Shown: positions 40,507-49,399, counted from the first letter of the stretch. The stretch is DNA of 62,666 nucleotides from Cryobacterium melibiosiphilum (GCF_003602235.1 NZ_QZVS01000096.1:190515-253180), one strand, 5' to 3'. Numbers and translations: made by a program. The notes: a model not told the origin generated them from the sequence alone.

Positions 40507-42216
40507 ATGAAGATTGTCATTGTGGGTGGAGTGGCCGGCGGCATGTCGGCGGCAACACGGATGCGCCGGCTCGATGAGTCGGCCGAGATCGTGGTATTCG
40601 AGCGTGGGCACTACGTGTCCTTCGCCAACTGCGGACTGCCGTACTACGTGGGCGGCGTCATCACCGATCGCGCCGAGTTGCTGCTGCAGACCCCCGAATC
40701 GCTTCGCGCTCGCTTTCGCCTCGACGTGCGTATCGACCACGAGGTCACCGGCATCGACCGCGCCGGCCAGACCGTCTCGGTGCGGAACACCCTGACCGGC
40801 GAGGAATCCATCGAGGGTTATGACCGGCTGATCCTCGCCGCCGGCGCGACGACCCGCAGTGAGCCCCTGGACTTCGGCCTCGCCACGCACACCCTGCGCA
40901 CCGTCGACGACGTCGACCACATCGACGCCGTGCTCGCCGCGGTCGACGGCTCACCCTCAGCTGTCGTCATCGGCGGTGGTTTCATCGGCCTCGAAGCCGT
41001 CGACAACCTCGTGCACCGCGGCGTGCACGTGACCCTCGTGCAGCGCGGCCCGCAGATTCTCACCCCGCTCGACCCCGAAATGGCAGCGCCCGTGGTCGCC
41101 GACCTGCGCGCCCACGGCGTGGACGTGCGCCTGGGCACCCACGTTGTCGGCAGTGACGCACCGGTTGATTCCGCGGGCACCGCGGCGACCGGTCTGCTGC
41201 TGAGTGACGGCTCCCTGGTGCCGGCCGACCTCGTGATCGACGCGACCGGCGTGCGGCCCGACACGTCCCTGGCCGCCGCGGCGGGCCTCCGCATCGGCGA
41301 CAGCGGCGGCATCTGGGTCGATGAGACCCAAGCCACCAGCGACCCCCGCATCTTCGCGGTCGGCGACGGCGCCCTGAAGACGGATGCCGTGGGCGGCGCC
41401 GGCGCGCTCGTCACCATGGCGGGCCTCGCCAACCGGCACGGCCGCGCCGCCGCCGACACCATCGCCGGGCGCCCCGACGCGGCCGAGCCCGCCGTCGGCA
41501 CCGGCATCGTCGGTGTCTTCGACCTGACCGTGGCGATGGTCGGCTGGAACGAGCAGCGCCTCGTGGCCGCCGGCCGGGCGCACCGGATCGTGCACACGCA
41601 TCCGTCGTCGCATGCCGGGTACTTTCCCGGCGCCGAACAGATGGCGATCAAGCTGCTCATCGACGCCGACACCGACGCGATTCTGGGCGCCCAGATCGTG
41701 GGTGGCAGCGGCGTGGACAAGCGTATCGACGTGATCGCGACGGCGATGGCCGCGGGTCTCGGGGCATCCGCCCTGAGCCGACTGGAACTGGCCTACGCGC
41801 CGCAGTACGGGTCGGCGAAGGACGCGATCAACCAGCTCGGCTATGTCGCCGACAATCTGCTGCACGGCACCACCCGGTCGGTGCAGTGGCACGAACTGTC
41901 GGCCGAGCTCGCCGCCGGGGCGAGCCTCGTCGACGTGCGCACGCCCGCCGAATTCGCCGCCGGCCACCTGCCCGACGCCCGCAACCTGAACCTCGACGAG
42001 CTGCGCGCCCGGCACGCGGAGCTGCCCGCCGGCCCGCTGATCGTGCACTGCCAGGTCGGCCAGCGCGGCCACACCGCGGCACGGTTGCTCAGCCAACTCG
42101 GCCACGATGTGCGTAACCTAGATGGCGGGTATCGCACCTGGCTGGCCGGCCAGGCCGCCGATGCCGCCGTGGTGGCCGCCGCCGCCGAAGTTCTTGCTGA
42201 AGGGATCCCTGTATGA
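40507..42216 (+). CDS. FAD-dependent CoA-disulfide reductase fused to a rhodanese domain
   Basis: A 569-residue fusion. The N-terminal pyridine nucleotide-disulfide oxidoreductase (1 to about 450) has VIVGGVAGGMSAATRMRR and the single active cysteine in SFANCGLPYY, as in CoA-disulfide reductases and CoA-persulfide/polysulfide reductases. The C-terminal rhodanese domain (about 460-560) has the loop HCQVGQRGHTA, with its catalytic cysteine present. Such fusions (CoADR-RHD) reduce CoA persulfides or polysulfides. AAGAGGA precedes the ATG. It is the first gene of an overlapping three-gene operon under a CstR-like operator, so it probably detoxifies reactive sulfur. Confidence 0.92.
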   Translation: MKIVIVGGVAGGMSAATRMRRLDESAEIVVFERGHYVSFANCGLPYYVGGVITDRAELLLQTPESLRARFRLDVRIDHEVTGIDRAGQTVSVRNTLTGEESIEGYDRLILAAGATTRSEPLDFGLATHTLRTVDDVDHIDAVLAAVDGSPSAVVIGGGFIGLEAVDNLVHRGVHVTLVQRGPQILTPLDPEMAAPVVADLRAHGVDVRLGTHVVGSDAPVDSAGTAATGLLLSDGSLVPADLVIDATGVRPDTSLAAAAGLRIGDSGGIWVDETQATSDPRIFAVGDGALKTDAVGGAGALVTMAGLANRHGRAAADTIAGRPDAAEPAVGTGIVGVFDLTVAMVGWNEQRLVAAGRAHRIVHTHPSSHAGYFPGAEQMAIKLLIDADTDAILGAQIVGGSGVDKRIDVIATAMAAGLGASALSRLELAYAPQYGSAKDAINQLGYVADNLLHGTTRSVQWHELSAELAAGASLVDVRTPAEFAAGHLPDARNLNLDELRARHAELPAGPLIVHCQVGQRGHTAARLLSQLGHDVRNLDGGYRTWLAGQAADAAVVAAAAEVLAEGIPV

Positions 42217-42542
42217 CCGATATCTCGGTACTCGAGCTCGCCGAACTGACGGCGGGCCCACAACCCATCGTCGTGCTCGACGTGCGCGAGCAGGACGAAT
42301 ATGACGACGCCCATCTGCCCGGGGTGCTGCACATCCCGATCAGCGTGCTGATGGAACGCATGGGCGAGGTTCCCGTGGGGGAGCCCGTCTATGTCATCTG
42401 CGCGGTCGGCGGCCGCAGCGCCCAGGTCGTGGACTACCTCGACCGCTCCGGCAGCGAGATCGACGCGATCAACGTGGCCGGCGGCACCGTCGCCTGGCAG
42501 CAGGCCGGACTGCCGACCGAATCAGGAGTAGACAATGCCTAA
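42213..42542 (+). CDS. Single-domain rhodanese
   Basis: A 109-residue rhodanese (sulfur transferase). The active cysteine is in VICAVGGRSAQV; the N-terminal VLDVREQDEYDDAHLPG is the second family block. It overlaps the preceding gene by 4 bp and the next by 8 bp. It may pass persulfide sulfur to or from the reductase. Confidence 0.93.
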   Translation: MTDISVLELAELTAGPQPIVVLDVREQDEYDDAHLPGVLHIPISVLMERMGEVPVGEPVYVICAVGGRSAQVVDYLDRSGSEIDAINVAGGTVAWQQAGLPTESGVDNA

Positions 42543-42900
42543 AACAGCTCTCACCAAGGCCAAGACGTCGACGACGGATGCGTCCGGCCTCGCGGCCGCG
42601 GGCATCCGCCTCACCGGCATGGACGCTGACACGGTTGCGCTCGGCCCCGACCCGGAGCAGAAGAAGATTCTGAACCGGCTGAAGCGGGCGCAGGGCCAGC
42701 TGAACGCGGTGATCGTGGCCGTCGAGGCGGGCGCGCACTGCAAGGACATCGTGACCCAGCTGGCTGCGGTGTCGAGCGCTCTCGACAAGGCCGGATTCGT
42801 GATCGTGTCGAAGGCGATGCGGCAGTGCCTCGAAAACCCGGAGCAGAAGGACGCGCTGACCGTCGACGAGCTCGAAAAGCTGTTCCTGACCCTCGCCTGA
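42535..42900 (+). CDS. cstR: CstR-like persulfide-sensing repressor (CsoR family)
   Basis: A 121-residue CsoR-family repressor. The two cysteines (AHCKDIV and MRQCLEN) are kept, but the histidine of copper-binding CsoR is replaced by alanine (compare SKAMRQC with DDHLNHC in csoR at 37445). Cys-Cys without His is the signature of CstR, which reacts with persulfides. It is encoded with a CoA-persulfide-type reductase and a rhodanese, and an operator of the right type lies at 40458. A 40-residue N-terminal tail is not part of the fold. AGGAG lies upstream of the ATG. Confidence 0.88.
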   Translation: MPKTALTKAKTSTTDASGLAAAGIRLTGMDADTVALGPDPEQKKILNRLKRAQGQLNAVIVAVEAGAHCKDIVTQLAAVSSALDKAGFVIVSKAMRQCLENPEQKDALTVDELEKLFLTLA

Positions 42901-42936
42901 GTGTCGTGCGGCCGCCGGGGGCAGCGCGGGGTCGAT

Positions 42937-44316
42937 TCAGCTGCAGCAGGCGGCGGATGCCGCGGGCGGCTCCTGCGCGGCCGTGGCTGCCGGCGGCACG
43001 GTGTTGGATTGCACCGTGCAGCAGACCCCGGTCTCGGGCAGCACCAGGGTGACCAGCCGGGCGGCGGCCCGGTTGCCGGCGAGTTCGTCGGCGATGGAGC
43101 GAACCTGCTCATAACCGGTGGCCAGCAGGAACGTGGGTGCCCGGCCGAAGCTCTTCATGCCGGCGAGGTAGAAGTTCGGCTCAGGATGCGTGAGCACGTC
43201 GACGCCGTGCGCCGGAACCGTGCCGCAGCTGTGCAGGTTCGGGTCGATCAGCGGCGCGAGCAGGCGTGGCGCCTCGACGATCTCGTCGAGTGACAGGCGC
43301 ATCTCGCGCAGCATGTCGAGGTCGGGCCGAAACCCGGTCGCGCCGACCACGAGGTCGGCCGTAAGTCGGGCCGGTTGCCCGGAACGACGGCCGACGAGCT
43401 CGACCCCTTCGCTGGCGGGAGCAACGCTCTCAATCTCGAAACCGTCGACCAGGGTGACTCGGCCGCTCGTGACGAGCGCGCGCACTCGCGCGCCGAGGGA
43501 GGCGCGGGCGGCGAGCTCGTCGGAATCATCCCCGTAGACCCGCGCCGGTGTCGCGGTGCGAATCAGCCAGCTGATCGTGGTGCCGGGCTCGTGGGAAGCG
43601 AGTTCGGCGAGGTTCAGCAGGGTGTTCGCGGCGGAGTGCCCGGCGCCGACGACGACCGTGTGTCGTCCGGCGAAGCGGGCGCGCTCGGCGCCGAGAACGT
43701 CGGGCAGGGCGTGCACGAGATGCTCGCTCAGGGCGCCCCCGTCGATCATCTCGAGCCCGGAGGCGGCAACCGGGTTCGGTGTGGAGTAGGTGCCGGAGGT
43801 ATCGATGACCGCGCGGGCGAGGGCGTCGTGGGTGCCGGCATCCGTCTGAATGCGGAGGCAGAACGGCGTGGCAGCCCGATTCGCGGATCGGGTGCGGTCC
43901 ATTCCTTGGCGGCTGACCGCGGTGACGCGCGCGCCGTAGCGCACCCGGTCGCCGAGGGCCTTGGCGAGCGGATGCACGTACTCGCGCAGCAGGTCGTGGC
44001 CGGTCGGCAGGGCGCCCGGCTCGGGAGCGGCCCAGCCCGTGGGCTCGAGCAGTCGAACGGCCGCGGCATCCGTCAGGTAGCGCCACGGCGAGAACAGCCG
44101 GGTGTGGCCCCAGAGGGCGATCGCGGTGCCCGCCTCCGGCCCGGCTTCGTAGACGACACAGTCGATGCCGCGCTCGGCCAATTCGGCGGCCGCGGCGAGG
44201 CCGACCGGCCCGGCGCCGATGATGGCGACGGGCCGGTGGGCGAGTGCGGGCACGGCGTCGGTGCGCCGGGGCGGAACCGTCAGGGTCAACCCGGATGCCG
44301 TGCCCGCGGTTGTCAT
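42937..44316 (-). CDS. arsO: Flavin-dependent oxidoreductase of the arsenic operon (ArsO-like)
   Basis: A 459-residue FAD/NADPH oxidoreductase of the flavin-monooxygenase type, found in actinobacterial ars operons. The FAD fold VAIIGAGPVGLAAAAEL is at about 29-45 and the NADPH fold VVVGAGHSAANTL near 220. ATGFRPDLDML is the family ATG-motif. The C-terminus has GVCC and AACC cysteine pairs that could bind arsenic (inference). It overlaps the arsC-like gene by 4 bp at the end of acr3-arsC-arsC-arsO. Its substrate in the pathway is unproved. Confidence 0.8.
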   Translation of the reverse strand: MTTAGTASGLTLTVPPRRTDAVPALAHRPVAIIGAGPVGLAAAAELAERGIDCVVYEAGPEAGTAIALWGHTRLFSPWRYLTDAAAVRLLEPTGWAAPEPGALPTGHDLLREYVHPLAKALGDRVRYGARVTAVSRQGMDRTRSANRAATPFCLRIQTDAGTHDALARAVIDTSGTYSTPNPVAASGLEMIDGGALSEHLVHALPDVLGAERARFAGRHTVVVGAGHSAANTLLNLAELASHEPGTTISWLIRTATPARVYGDDSDELAARASLGARVRALVTSGRVTLVDGFEIESVAPASEGVELVGRRSGQPARLTADLVVGATGFRPDLDMLREMRLSLDEIVEAPRLLAPLIDPNLHSCGTVPAHGVDVLTHPEPNFYLAGMKSFGRAPTFLLATGYEQVRSIADELAGNRAAARLVTLVLPETGVCCTVQSNTVPPAATAAQEPPAASAACCS

Positions 44317-45002
44317 GCTGCCGAGGTCGGAACGGTCGGCAGGTCGATCGGATCGACGCCGAGGCCGGCGAGCATGTCGGTGACTTTGCCACGGATCTGG
44401 TCGCGGATGGCCCGCACCTCGTCGAGCGGCAATTCGCCGGGGTCGACGAGGTTCCAGTCGACGTAGCGCTTGCCCGGGTAGATCGGGCAGGCGTCACCGC
44501 AGCCCATGGTGACCACGACATCCGCTGCCTGCACGACATCGTCGGTGAGGGGCTTCGGGAAGGACTCGTCCATCGACAGGCCGAGTTCGGTCATCGCGGC
44601 AACGACCGAAGGGTTCAGCTCGGTCGACGGCGTCGATCCGGCCGAGCGCACGTGCACGGCACCGCCGGAGAGAGCATTGGCGAAGACGGCGGCCATCTGC
44701 GAGCGGCCGGCGTTCTGCACGCAGACGAACAGCACCTCGGGAACCGGTGATGCCACGGCGCCCGTGGCCTGGGCGAGGGCGGTGAGGCGCTCACCGGCGA
44801 AGTGCGCGGTGCGGCTGGTGAGGTGCGCTTTGACCCTCGAGGTGCGCAGCAGCGCGGTGTAAGACTCGAGCACGTAGCGTTCGACCGTCTCGCCGGCGAA
44901 GACGCCGTCGAAGCGGGAGGTGAGGTCGTGCGCGAGGCGTTTGAGAGACTCTTCGGGAAAGCTGAGGCCCGGAAGAGCCCTGCGGGTGCTGAAGTCGGTC
45001 AT
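44313..45002 (-). CDS. Arsenate reductase with N-terminal helical domain (LMW-PTP fold)
   Basis: A 229-residue protein. Residues about 90-229 form the low-molecular-weight phosphatase-type arsenate reductase, with the P-loop CVQNAGRSQ and the C-terminal MGCGDACPIYPGKRY. The N-terminal 80 residues (FPEESLKRLAHDL onward) form a separate helical domain found fused to actinobacterial ArsC. Such enzymes probably use mycothiol/mycoredoxin. It lies between arsC and arsO, with 17 bp to the former. Confidence 0.9.
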   Translation of the reverse strand: MTDFSTRRALPGLSFPEESLKRLAHDLTSRFDGVFAGETVERYVLESYTALLRTSRVKAHLTSRTAHFAGERLTALAQATGAVASPVPEVLFVCVQNAGRSQMAAVFANALSGGAVHVRSAGSTPSTELNPSVVAAMTELGLSMDESFPKPLTDDVVQAADVVVTMGCGDACPIYPGKRYVDWNLVDPGELPLDEVRAIRDQIRGKVTDMLAGLGVDPIDLPTVPTSAA

Positions 45003-45019
45003 GGGGTGCGGCCCGTCGC

Positions 45020-45430
45020 CTAGACCTGAGCCGGCAGCAGCTCGGAGAGCAGCACCTGGATGCGGGCCTTGATGTCGTCGCGAATCGGGCGCACGCTCTC
45101 GATGCCCTGGCCGGCCGGGTCGTCGAGCGTCCAGTCTTCGTAGCGCTTGCCGGGGAAGATCGGGCAGGCGTCGCCGCAGCCCATCGTGATGACGACGTCG
45201 GAGTCCTTCACGGCCTCGGTCGTCAGGATCTTGGGCACGTTGTTCGCGATGTCGATGCCGTCTTCGGCCATTGCGGCGATCGCGACCGGGTTGATCTGGT
45301 CTTTCGGCTCGGAGCCGGCGGAGAGGACCTCGATGCGGCCCTCGGACAGGGCGCTGAGGTAGCCGGCGGCCATCTGCGAGCGTCCGGCGTTGTGCACGCA
45401 GACGAAGAGCACGGTGGGCTTAGCGGTCAT
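45020..45430 (-). CDS. arsC: Arsenate reductase (LMW-PTP fold)
   Basis: A 136-residue arsenate reductase that converts As(V) to As(III). The P-loop CVHNAGRSQ is near residue 11 and the redox region MGCGDACPIFPGKRYEDW is present. It is a stand-alone version of the catalytic domain of the next gene, so the operon has two related reductases. GAAAGAAG precedes the ATG at 45430. It is downstream of acr3. Confidence 0.93.
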   Translation of the reverse strand: MTAKPTVLFVCVHNAGRSQMAAGYLSALSEGRIEVLSAGSEPKDQINPVAIAAMAEDGIDIANNVPKILTTEAVKDSDVVITMGCGDACPIFPGKRYEDWTLDDPAGQGIESVRPIRDDIKARIQVLLSELLPAQV

Positions 45431-45514
45431 GAGGGGCTTCTTTCGAGAGGGTTCTGACGGGGATCTTGCGGCGATTGTAGACAACGCGTGTGACAGGTGG
45501 GGGTCAGGAGCGGG

Positions 45515-46642
45515 TTACACCCGGTTGAGGCTGCTCTCGGCCGCGGCAGCGGATGCCACGGGGGCCGGTTTCGGGAGCGCGACCGGGAACATCCGCTTGC
45601 GCAGCCAGAGCGCGAGGTAGACGAGCGCGATGAGAGCGGGGACTTCGATCAGGGGGCCGACGATGCCGGTGAGGGCCTGGCCGCTGAGGGCGCCGAAGGT
45701 GCCGACGGAGACCGCGATCGCGAGCTCGAAGTTGTTGCCCGCGGCGGTGAAGGCGAGCGTCGTCGTGCGCTCGTAGCTCATGCGCAGCAGGCGGCCGGCG
45801 ACGAAGCTGATCAGGAACATGACGATGAAGTAGATCAGCATCGGCAGGGCGATGCGGGCGACGTCGCCGGGGTTCGCGATGACCTGGCGGCCCTGCAGGG
45901 CGAAGAGCATGACGATCGTGACGAGCAGTCCCCAGAGGGCGAACGGGCCGACCACGGGCAGGAATTTCGCCTCGTACCAGTCGCGGCCCTTGGTGGCCTC
46001 GCCGACCCGGCGGGAGAGGTAGCCGGCCAGCAGCGGAATGCCGAGGAAGACGAGCACGCTCGCGGTGATCGCCCAGATCGAGAACTCCGCGCTCGTGGTG
46101 GGCAGGCCGAGCCAGGCCGGCAGCACTTGCAGGTAGAACCAGCCGAGCGCGCCGAAGGCGACGACCTGGAAGACCGAGTTGATCGCCACGAGGAACGCGG
46201 CGGCCTCGCGGTCGCCGCAGGCGAGGTCGTTCCAGATGAGCACCATGGCGATGCAGCGGGCGAGGCCCACGATGATCAGGCCGGTGCGGTATTCGGGCAG
46301 GTCGGGCAGCAGTAGCCAGGCCAGGGCGAACATCAGGGCCGGGCCGACCAACCAGTTGAGCACCAGGGAGGTGACCAGCAGGCGCTTGTCGGTGGCAACG
46401 TGTTTCGCGTCGGAGTAGCGCACCTTGGCGAGTACCGGGTACATCATGATCAGCAGGCCGATCGCGATCGGCACGCTGACCGAGCCGATCGTGAAGGCGT
46501 GCAGGGCCTCGCCGACCGCCGGGGTGTAGACGGCCAGGAGCAGGCCGACGCCCATGGCGGCGAGGATCCAGACCGGCAGGAACCGGTCGAGGGTGCCGAG
46601 CCGGGCCGGGGTGCTGAGGGTGGGGGATGTGTCTGTGGTCAC
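45515..46642 (-). CDS. acr3: Arsenite efflux permease Acr3
   Basis: A 375-residue ten-helix transporter exporting As(OH)3. The Acr3 segments LIMMYPVLAKVRY and GLARCIAMVLIWNDLACGD are visible, including the conserved cysteine in ARCIAM. Its start is GTG at 46642 with GGAG upstream. It is the first gene of the ars operon, divergent from arsR. Confidence 0.94.
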   Translation of the reverse strand: MTTDTSPTLSTPARLGTLDRFLPVWILAAMGVGLLLAVYTPAVGEALHAFTIGSVSVPIAIGLLIMMYPVLAKVRYSDAKHVATDKRLLVTSLVLNWLVGPALMFALAWLLLPDLPEYRTGLIIVGLARCIAMVLIWNDLACGDREAAAFLVAINSVFQVVAFGALGWFYLQVLPAWLGLPTTSAEFSIWAITASVLVFLGIPLLAGYLSRRVGEATKGRDWYEAKFLPVVGPFALWGLLVTIVMLFALQGRQVIANPGDVARIALPMLIYFIVMFLISFVAGRLLRMSYERTTTLAFTAAGNNFELAIAVSVGTFGALSGQALTGIVGPLIEVPALIALVYLALWLRKRMFPVALPKPAPVASAAAAESSLNRV

Positions 46643-46690
46643 GGGGCTCCGGCTGGTACTGGGGTGCGGAATACGGGCATATATCGATCG

Positions 46691-46725
46691 TTGTCGATGC
46701 CTACGCTAGGCCCATTCATCGACAA
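46691..46725. promoter_or_regulatory. Putative ArsR operator
   Basis: TTGTCGATG (46691-46699) and CATCGACAA (46717-46725) form a perfect 9-bp inverted repeat with a 17-bp spacer in the arsR-acr3 intergenic region. AT-rich flanks and a preceding ATATCGAT fit promoters on both strands. The position is right for ArsR autoregulation. Confidence 0.6.
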
Positions 46726-46753
46726 ATGTCAATCTATGCGGCAGGATGTTCCT

Positions 46754-47137
46754 ATGACGTTCGTTCAGCAGCCTCTCCAGTCGTCCCCTGCACTGCTGCC
46801 GCTGACCGACGTGACGGATGCCGCCGCCTGCGGTTCGTCGGTCGGCCGCGCGGCGATCGCGCCCGCCGACGCCGAGGCGCTCGCCCGCTCGCTCAAGGCC
46901 CTCGCCGACCCGGCCCGGCTGCGCATCCTCTCGATCGTCGGGTCGCACCTCGACGCGGAGGCCTGTGTCTGCGACCTCACCGACGTGCTCACCCTGTCGC
47001 AGCCGACCATCTCCCACCACCTGAAAGTACTGGTCGACGCCGGTTTTCTGACTCGATCGAAGCGTGGCACCTGGTCGTACTACCGGCTCGTGCCGGGCGC
47101 CCTCGGCGGCGTCGCGCAGGTGCTGCCCGGCCTGTAG
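46754..47137 (+). CDS. arsR: ArsR-family arsenite-responsive repressor
   Basis: A 127-residue winged-helix repressor. The metal-site helix has EACVCDLTDVL with the CVC pair, as in ArsR, and the recognition helix is LSQPTISHHLKVLVDAGFL. An additional cysteine (AAACGSS) lies in the N-terminal 35-residue tail. AGGA precedes the ATG at 46754. It is divergent from acr3 with an inverted repeat between, so it controls the ars genes. Confidence 0.92.
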   Translation: MTFVQQPLQSSPALLPLTDVTDAAACGSSVGRAAIAPADAEALARSLKALADPARLRILSIVGSHLDAEACVCDLTDVLTLSQPTISHHLKVLVDAGFLTRSKRGTWSYYRLVPGALGGVAQVLPGL

Positions 47138-47294
47138 CCGACTCACCCGCGGGGGTGATCGGGCGGGGCTGGGGGTTGAACGGGCGGGGCGAATCTGGCA
47201 CAATTTTGCTCAAAGCCTGTCACGGGCTTCGTCTACAACCATGCTCTTCGGCCGTTTACCCCGACCGGGCAGCTACTCCACCCGAGGAGGACAG

Positions 47295-47828
47295 GTGACG
47301 CCGAGCGGTCGTGCCCGCGTGATCGTGGGCGTGCAACCGGGGCAACCCGACGCGGTCGTCGAAAACGCGGCCGTGTTCGCGGCCCGCTTCAACGCCGAAC
47401 TGGTCTGCGTCTACGTCGACGTGGGCCGCTACCTGGTCGACGAGTCCGCCGACGGCACGATCATGTCGCTGCCGTTCGACCCTGACCTGCCCGACCTCGC
47501 CGCGGAGGCGTTCGACCACGACCTGGCCGAGCACCTCGCATCCGTTCTGAACGGCCGCGGTGTGGAATGGAGCACCCGCGCCGTCGCCGGCGACCCGGCC
47601 CGGGCCCTCGCGCACCTGGCCGACACCCTGGACGCGGCGATGATCGTGATCGGCACCCGGGAGGCGACGCTGCTGGCCGGGCTGCAGGAGTTTTTCGGCG
47701 GCTCCGTGGCCGTGCACCTCGCGCACCACCAGCACCGCCCGGTGGTGGTGATTCCGCTGGCGCCGGTGGTGTGGGGCGGCGCGGAGCCGTGGGGCGGGGC
47801 ATCCGTCGCCCCGGCCGATTCGGACTAG
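47295..47828 (+). CDS. Single-domain universal stress protein
   Basis: A 177-residue UspA-fold protein with GVQPGQPDAVVENAA at the start and the loop GTREATLLAGLQEFFGGSVAVHL near the C-terminus. The usual GxxG ATP loop is altered (GTREATL), so nucleotide binding may be lost. The start is GTG at 47295 with GAGGAGG four bases upstream; an ATG at 47241 is possible. No Dos-box-like site is seen before it, unlike the other stress proteins here. Confidence 0.8.
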   Translation: MTPSGRARVIVGVQPGQPDAVVENAAVFAARFNAELVCVYVDVGRYLVDESADGTIMSLPFDPDLPDLAAEAFDHDLAEHLASVLNGRGVEWSTRAVAGDPARALAHLADTLDAAMIVIGTREATLLAGLQEFFGGSVAVHLAHHQHRPVVVIPLAPVVWGGAEPWGGASVAPADSD

Positions 47829-47839
47829 CCCAGCCCGCG

Positions 47840-48340
47840 CTAGTTTTCGTAGCTGTCATGCGAGCGGTAGGCGTGCATCGCCGTTGTGACGAGGCGTTCG
47901 GCCTCGAGCCGCTCGCCGAAGCCTTCGACAATGACGAGCCTGCCCGGTTCGAGGTCTTTGTAGTGCTCGAAGAAGTGCTGGATGCCGTCGCGGGTGTACT
48001 CGGCGACGTCGCTGATCTCGAGCACGTGCTCCCAGCGCGGGTCGGCGACGGGCACGCACACAAGCTTCACCTCGGGACCGTGTTCGTTCTGCATGCGGAA
48101 CACGCCGACCGGCCGCACCGAAATGCCGACCCCGGGGTAGGTGGGCCCTTCGAGCAGCACGAGCGCGTTCAGCGGTTCGCCGTCGAGGCCCAGGGTGTTC
48201 TCGATGAAACCGCTGTCGGCGGGGTAGACCATCTCGGTCAGCAGCGTGCTCTCCAGGCGGATGCGCCCGGTCAGCTGATCCACGGAATACTTGTTCCGGC
48301 TTCCCCGCGGGATCTCTACCGTTACGTCCAGAATCGTCAT
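47840..48340 (-). CDS. Inorganic pyrophosphatase homologue with substituted catalytic residues
   Basis: A 166-residue family I pyrophosphatase fold (VEIPRGSRNKYSVDQLTGRI at the N-terminus, FFEHYKDLEPG near the C-terminus). The active-site loop that normally reads D-x-D-P-x-D is DGEPLNA, so the second Asp is Glu and the third is Asn. The second metal loop, normally D-E-x-G-x-D, reads NEHGPEVK, so both Asp are replaced. The tyrosine in YPxxYGF is Ser (YPADSGF). It therefore looks inactive or repurposed; a canonical enzyme should exist elsewhere. Its start is ATG at 48340 with GAGGTGG upstream. Confidence 0.85.
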   Translation of the reverse strand: MTILDVTVEIPRGSRNKYSVDQLTGRIRLESTLLTEMVYPADSGFIENTLGLDGEPLNALVLLEGPTYPGVGISVRPVGVFRMQNEHGPEVKLVCVPVADPRWEHVLEISDVAEYTRDGIQHFFEHYKDLEPGRLVIVEGFGERLEAERLVTTAMHAYRSHDSYEN

Positions 48341-48457
48341 CGTCGTCGCCACCTCGGGTCTCGTGGCTCCCAAGCTACCGGCGCGGCGCGGGAGAAGAAA
48401 CCGCTTATGCGGGGGCAGACAACGGGTCGACGGGGCGGCTGGCTGCTCTGTGCAGGT

Positions 48458-49399
48458 CTACTCCGTGTCGGTCTGCGCGGCCTCGGCGGCGGCCTGGGCC
48501 TCGGCGAGGGCGGCCTCGTCGTCGTCGAGGTCGGCGGCTTCGGTGAGCACGAACTGCTCGAAGGCGGCGGCGTCGTCGAAGGCGCCCGCGTAGGACACAC
48601 CGTTGACGAGCACGGTCGGGGTGCCCGTCACTGTCTGCACGTCGGCGTTGGGCAGCGGGCCGGCCAGGGCCCGGTCGGTGGCGGCGGCCACCCAGGACGC
48701 AAACGCCTGCCCGGTCACACAGTCGGTCACCGCATCGCTCTGCACGCCGGCGGAGCGCAGAACGGCGAGGAGTTCGGCATCCGTCAAACCGGCCGTCTGC
48801 TCTTCGGGCTGGGCCGCGAACAGTGCCGTGTTCACGGCGAGGAAGGAGTCGGGGGCGGTATCGGCGACGCAGGCGGCGGCGTTGGCCGCGCGGGTGGAGT
48901 AGGAGGTTCCCGCCGAGGAACCGTCCATGATCGAGATCGGGTGGATTTCGACGGTCGCGTTGCCCGCGGTGACCCAGGAGGCGATCTGTTCGGCGTTATT
49001 GGTGTCGAACTGGCCGCAGTACGGGCAGAGATAGTCGACGTACATCGTGATGTTCACAAGGTTGGCCAGGGCGGCCGGGTCGGTGTCGATGGGATCCTCA
49101 TCGGCGGCGAGGGCGAGCGTGGGGGCGGCGACCACGCCGGTGGCGTCGGCGCCGAGCAGCACGCCGTCACTGGCCATGTTGAGCGGGCCGACGGCGGCGG
49201 GCCGCGCCGCGCCGACGAGGACGACGGCCACGATCGTCGCGACGGCGAGCAGGCCCACGCCGATGCCGCCGCGCCAGAGCAGGCGGCGGGTGCGCACCCG
49301 GCGAGCCGAGTCTTCGCGCAACTGGCGGGCGTGCTCGCGGGCGTCGGCGCGTCGATCCTTCAGGGAGGGACGCGGGGCGGGGCGGCCGTTCGAGGTCAT
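48458..49399 (-). CDS. DsbA-family thioredoxin-fold membrane-anchored protein
   Basis: A 313-residue protein with a basic cytoplasmic tail (residues 1-40), one transmembrane helix (about 40-62) and an extracytoplasmic DsbA-like domain. The active site CPYC is in YVDYLCPYCGQF. The cis-Pro region is VTGTPTVLVNG. It should catalyse disulfide formation or exchange in secreted proteins. The C-terminus is an Ala/Glu-rich helix. The next gene on this strand encodes the divergent pyrophosphatase homologue. Confidence 0.88.
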   Translation of the reverse strand: MTSNGRPAPRPSLKDRRADAREHARQLREDSARRVRTRRLLWRGGIGVGLLAVATIVAVVLVGAARPAAVGPLNMASDGVLLGADATGVVAAPTLALAADEDPIDTDPAALANLVNITMYVDYLCPYCGQFDTNNAEQIASWVTAGNATVEIHPISIMDGSSAGTSYSTRAANAAACVADTAPDSFLAVNTALFAAQPEEQTAGLTDAELLAVLRSAGVQSDAVTDCVTGQAFASWVAAATDRALAGPLPNADVQTVTGTPTVLVNGVSYAGAFDDAAAFEQFVLTEAADLDDDEAALAEAQAAAEAAQTDTE

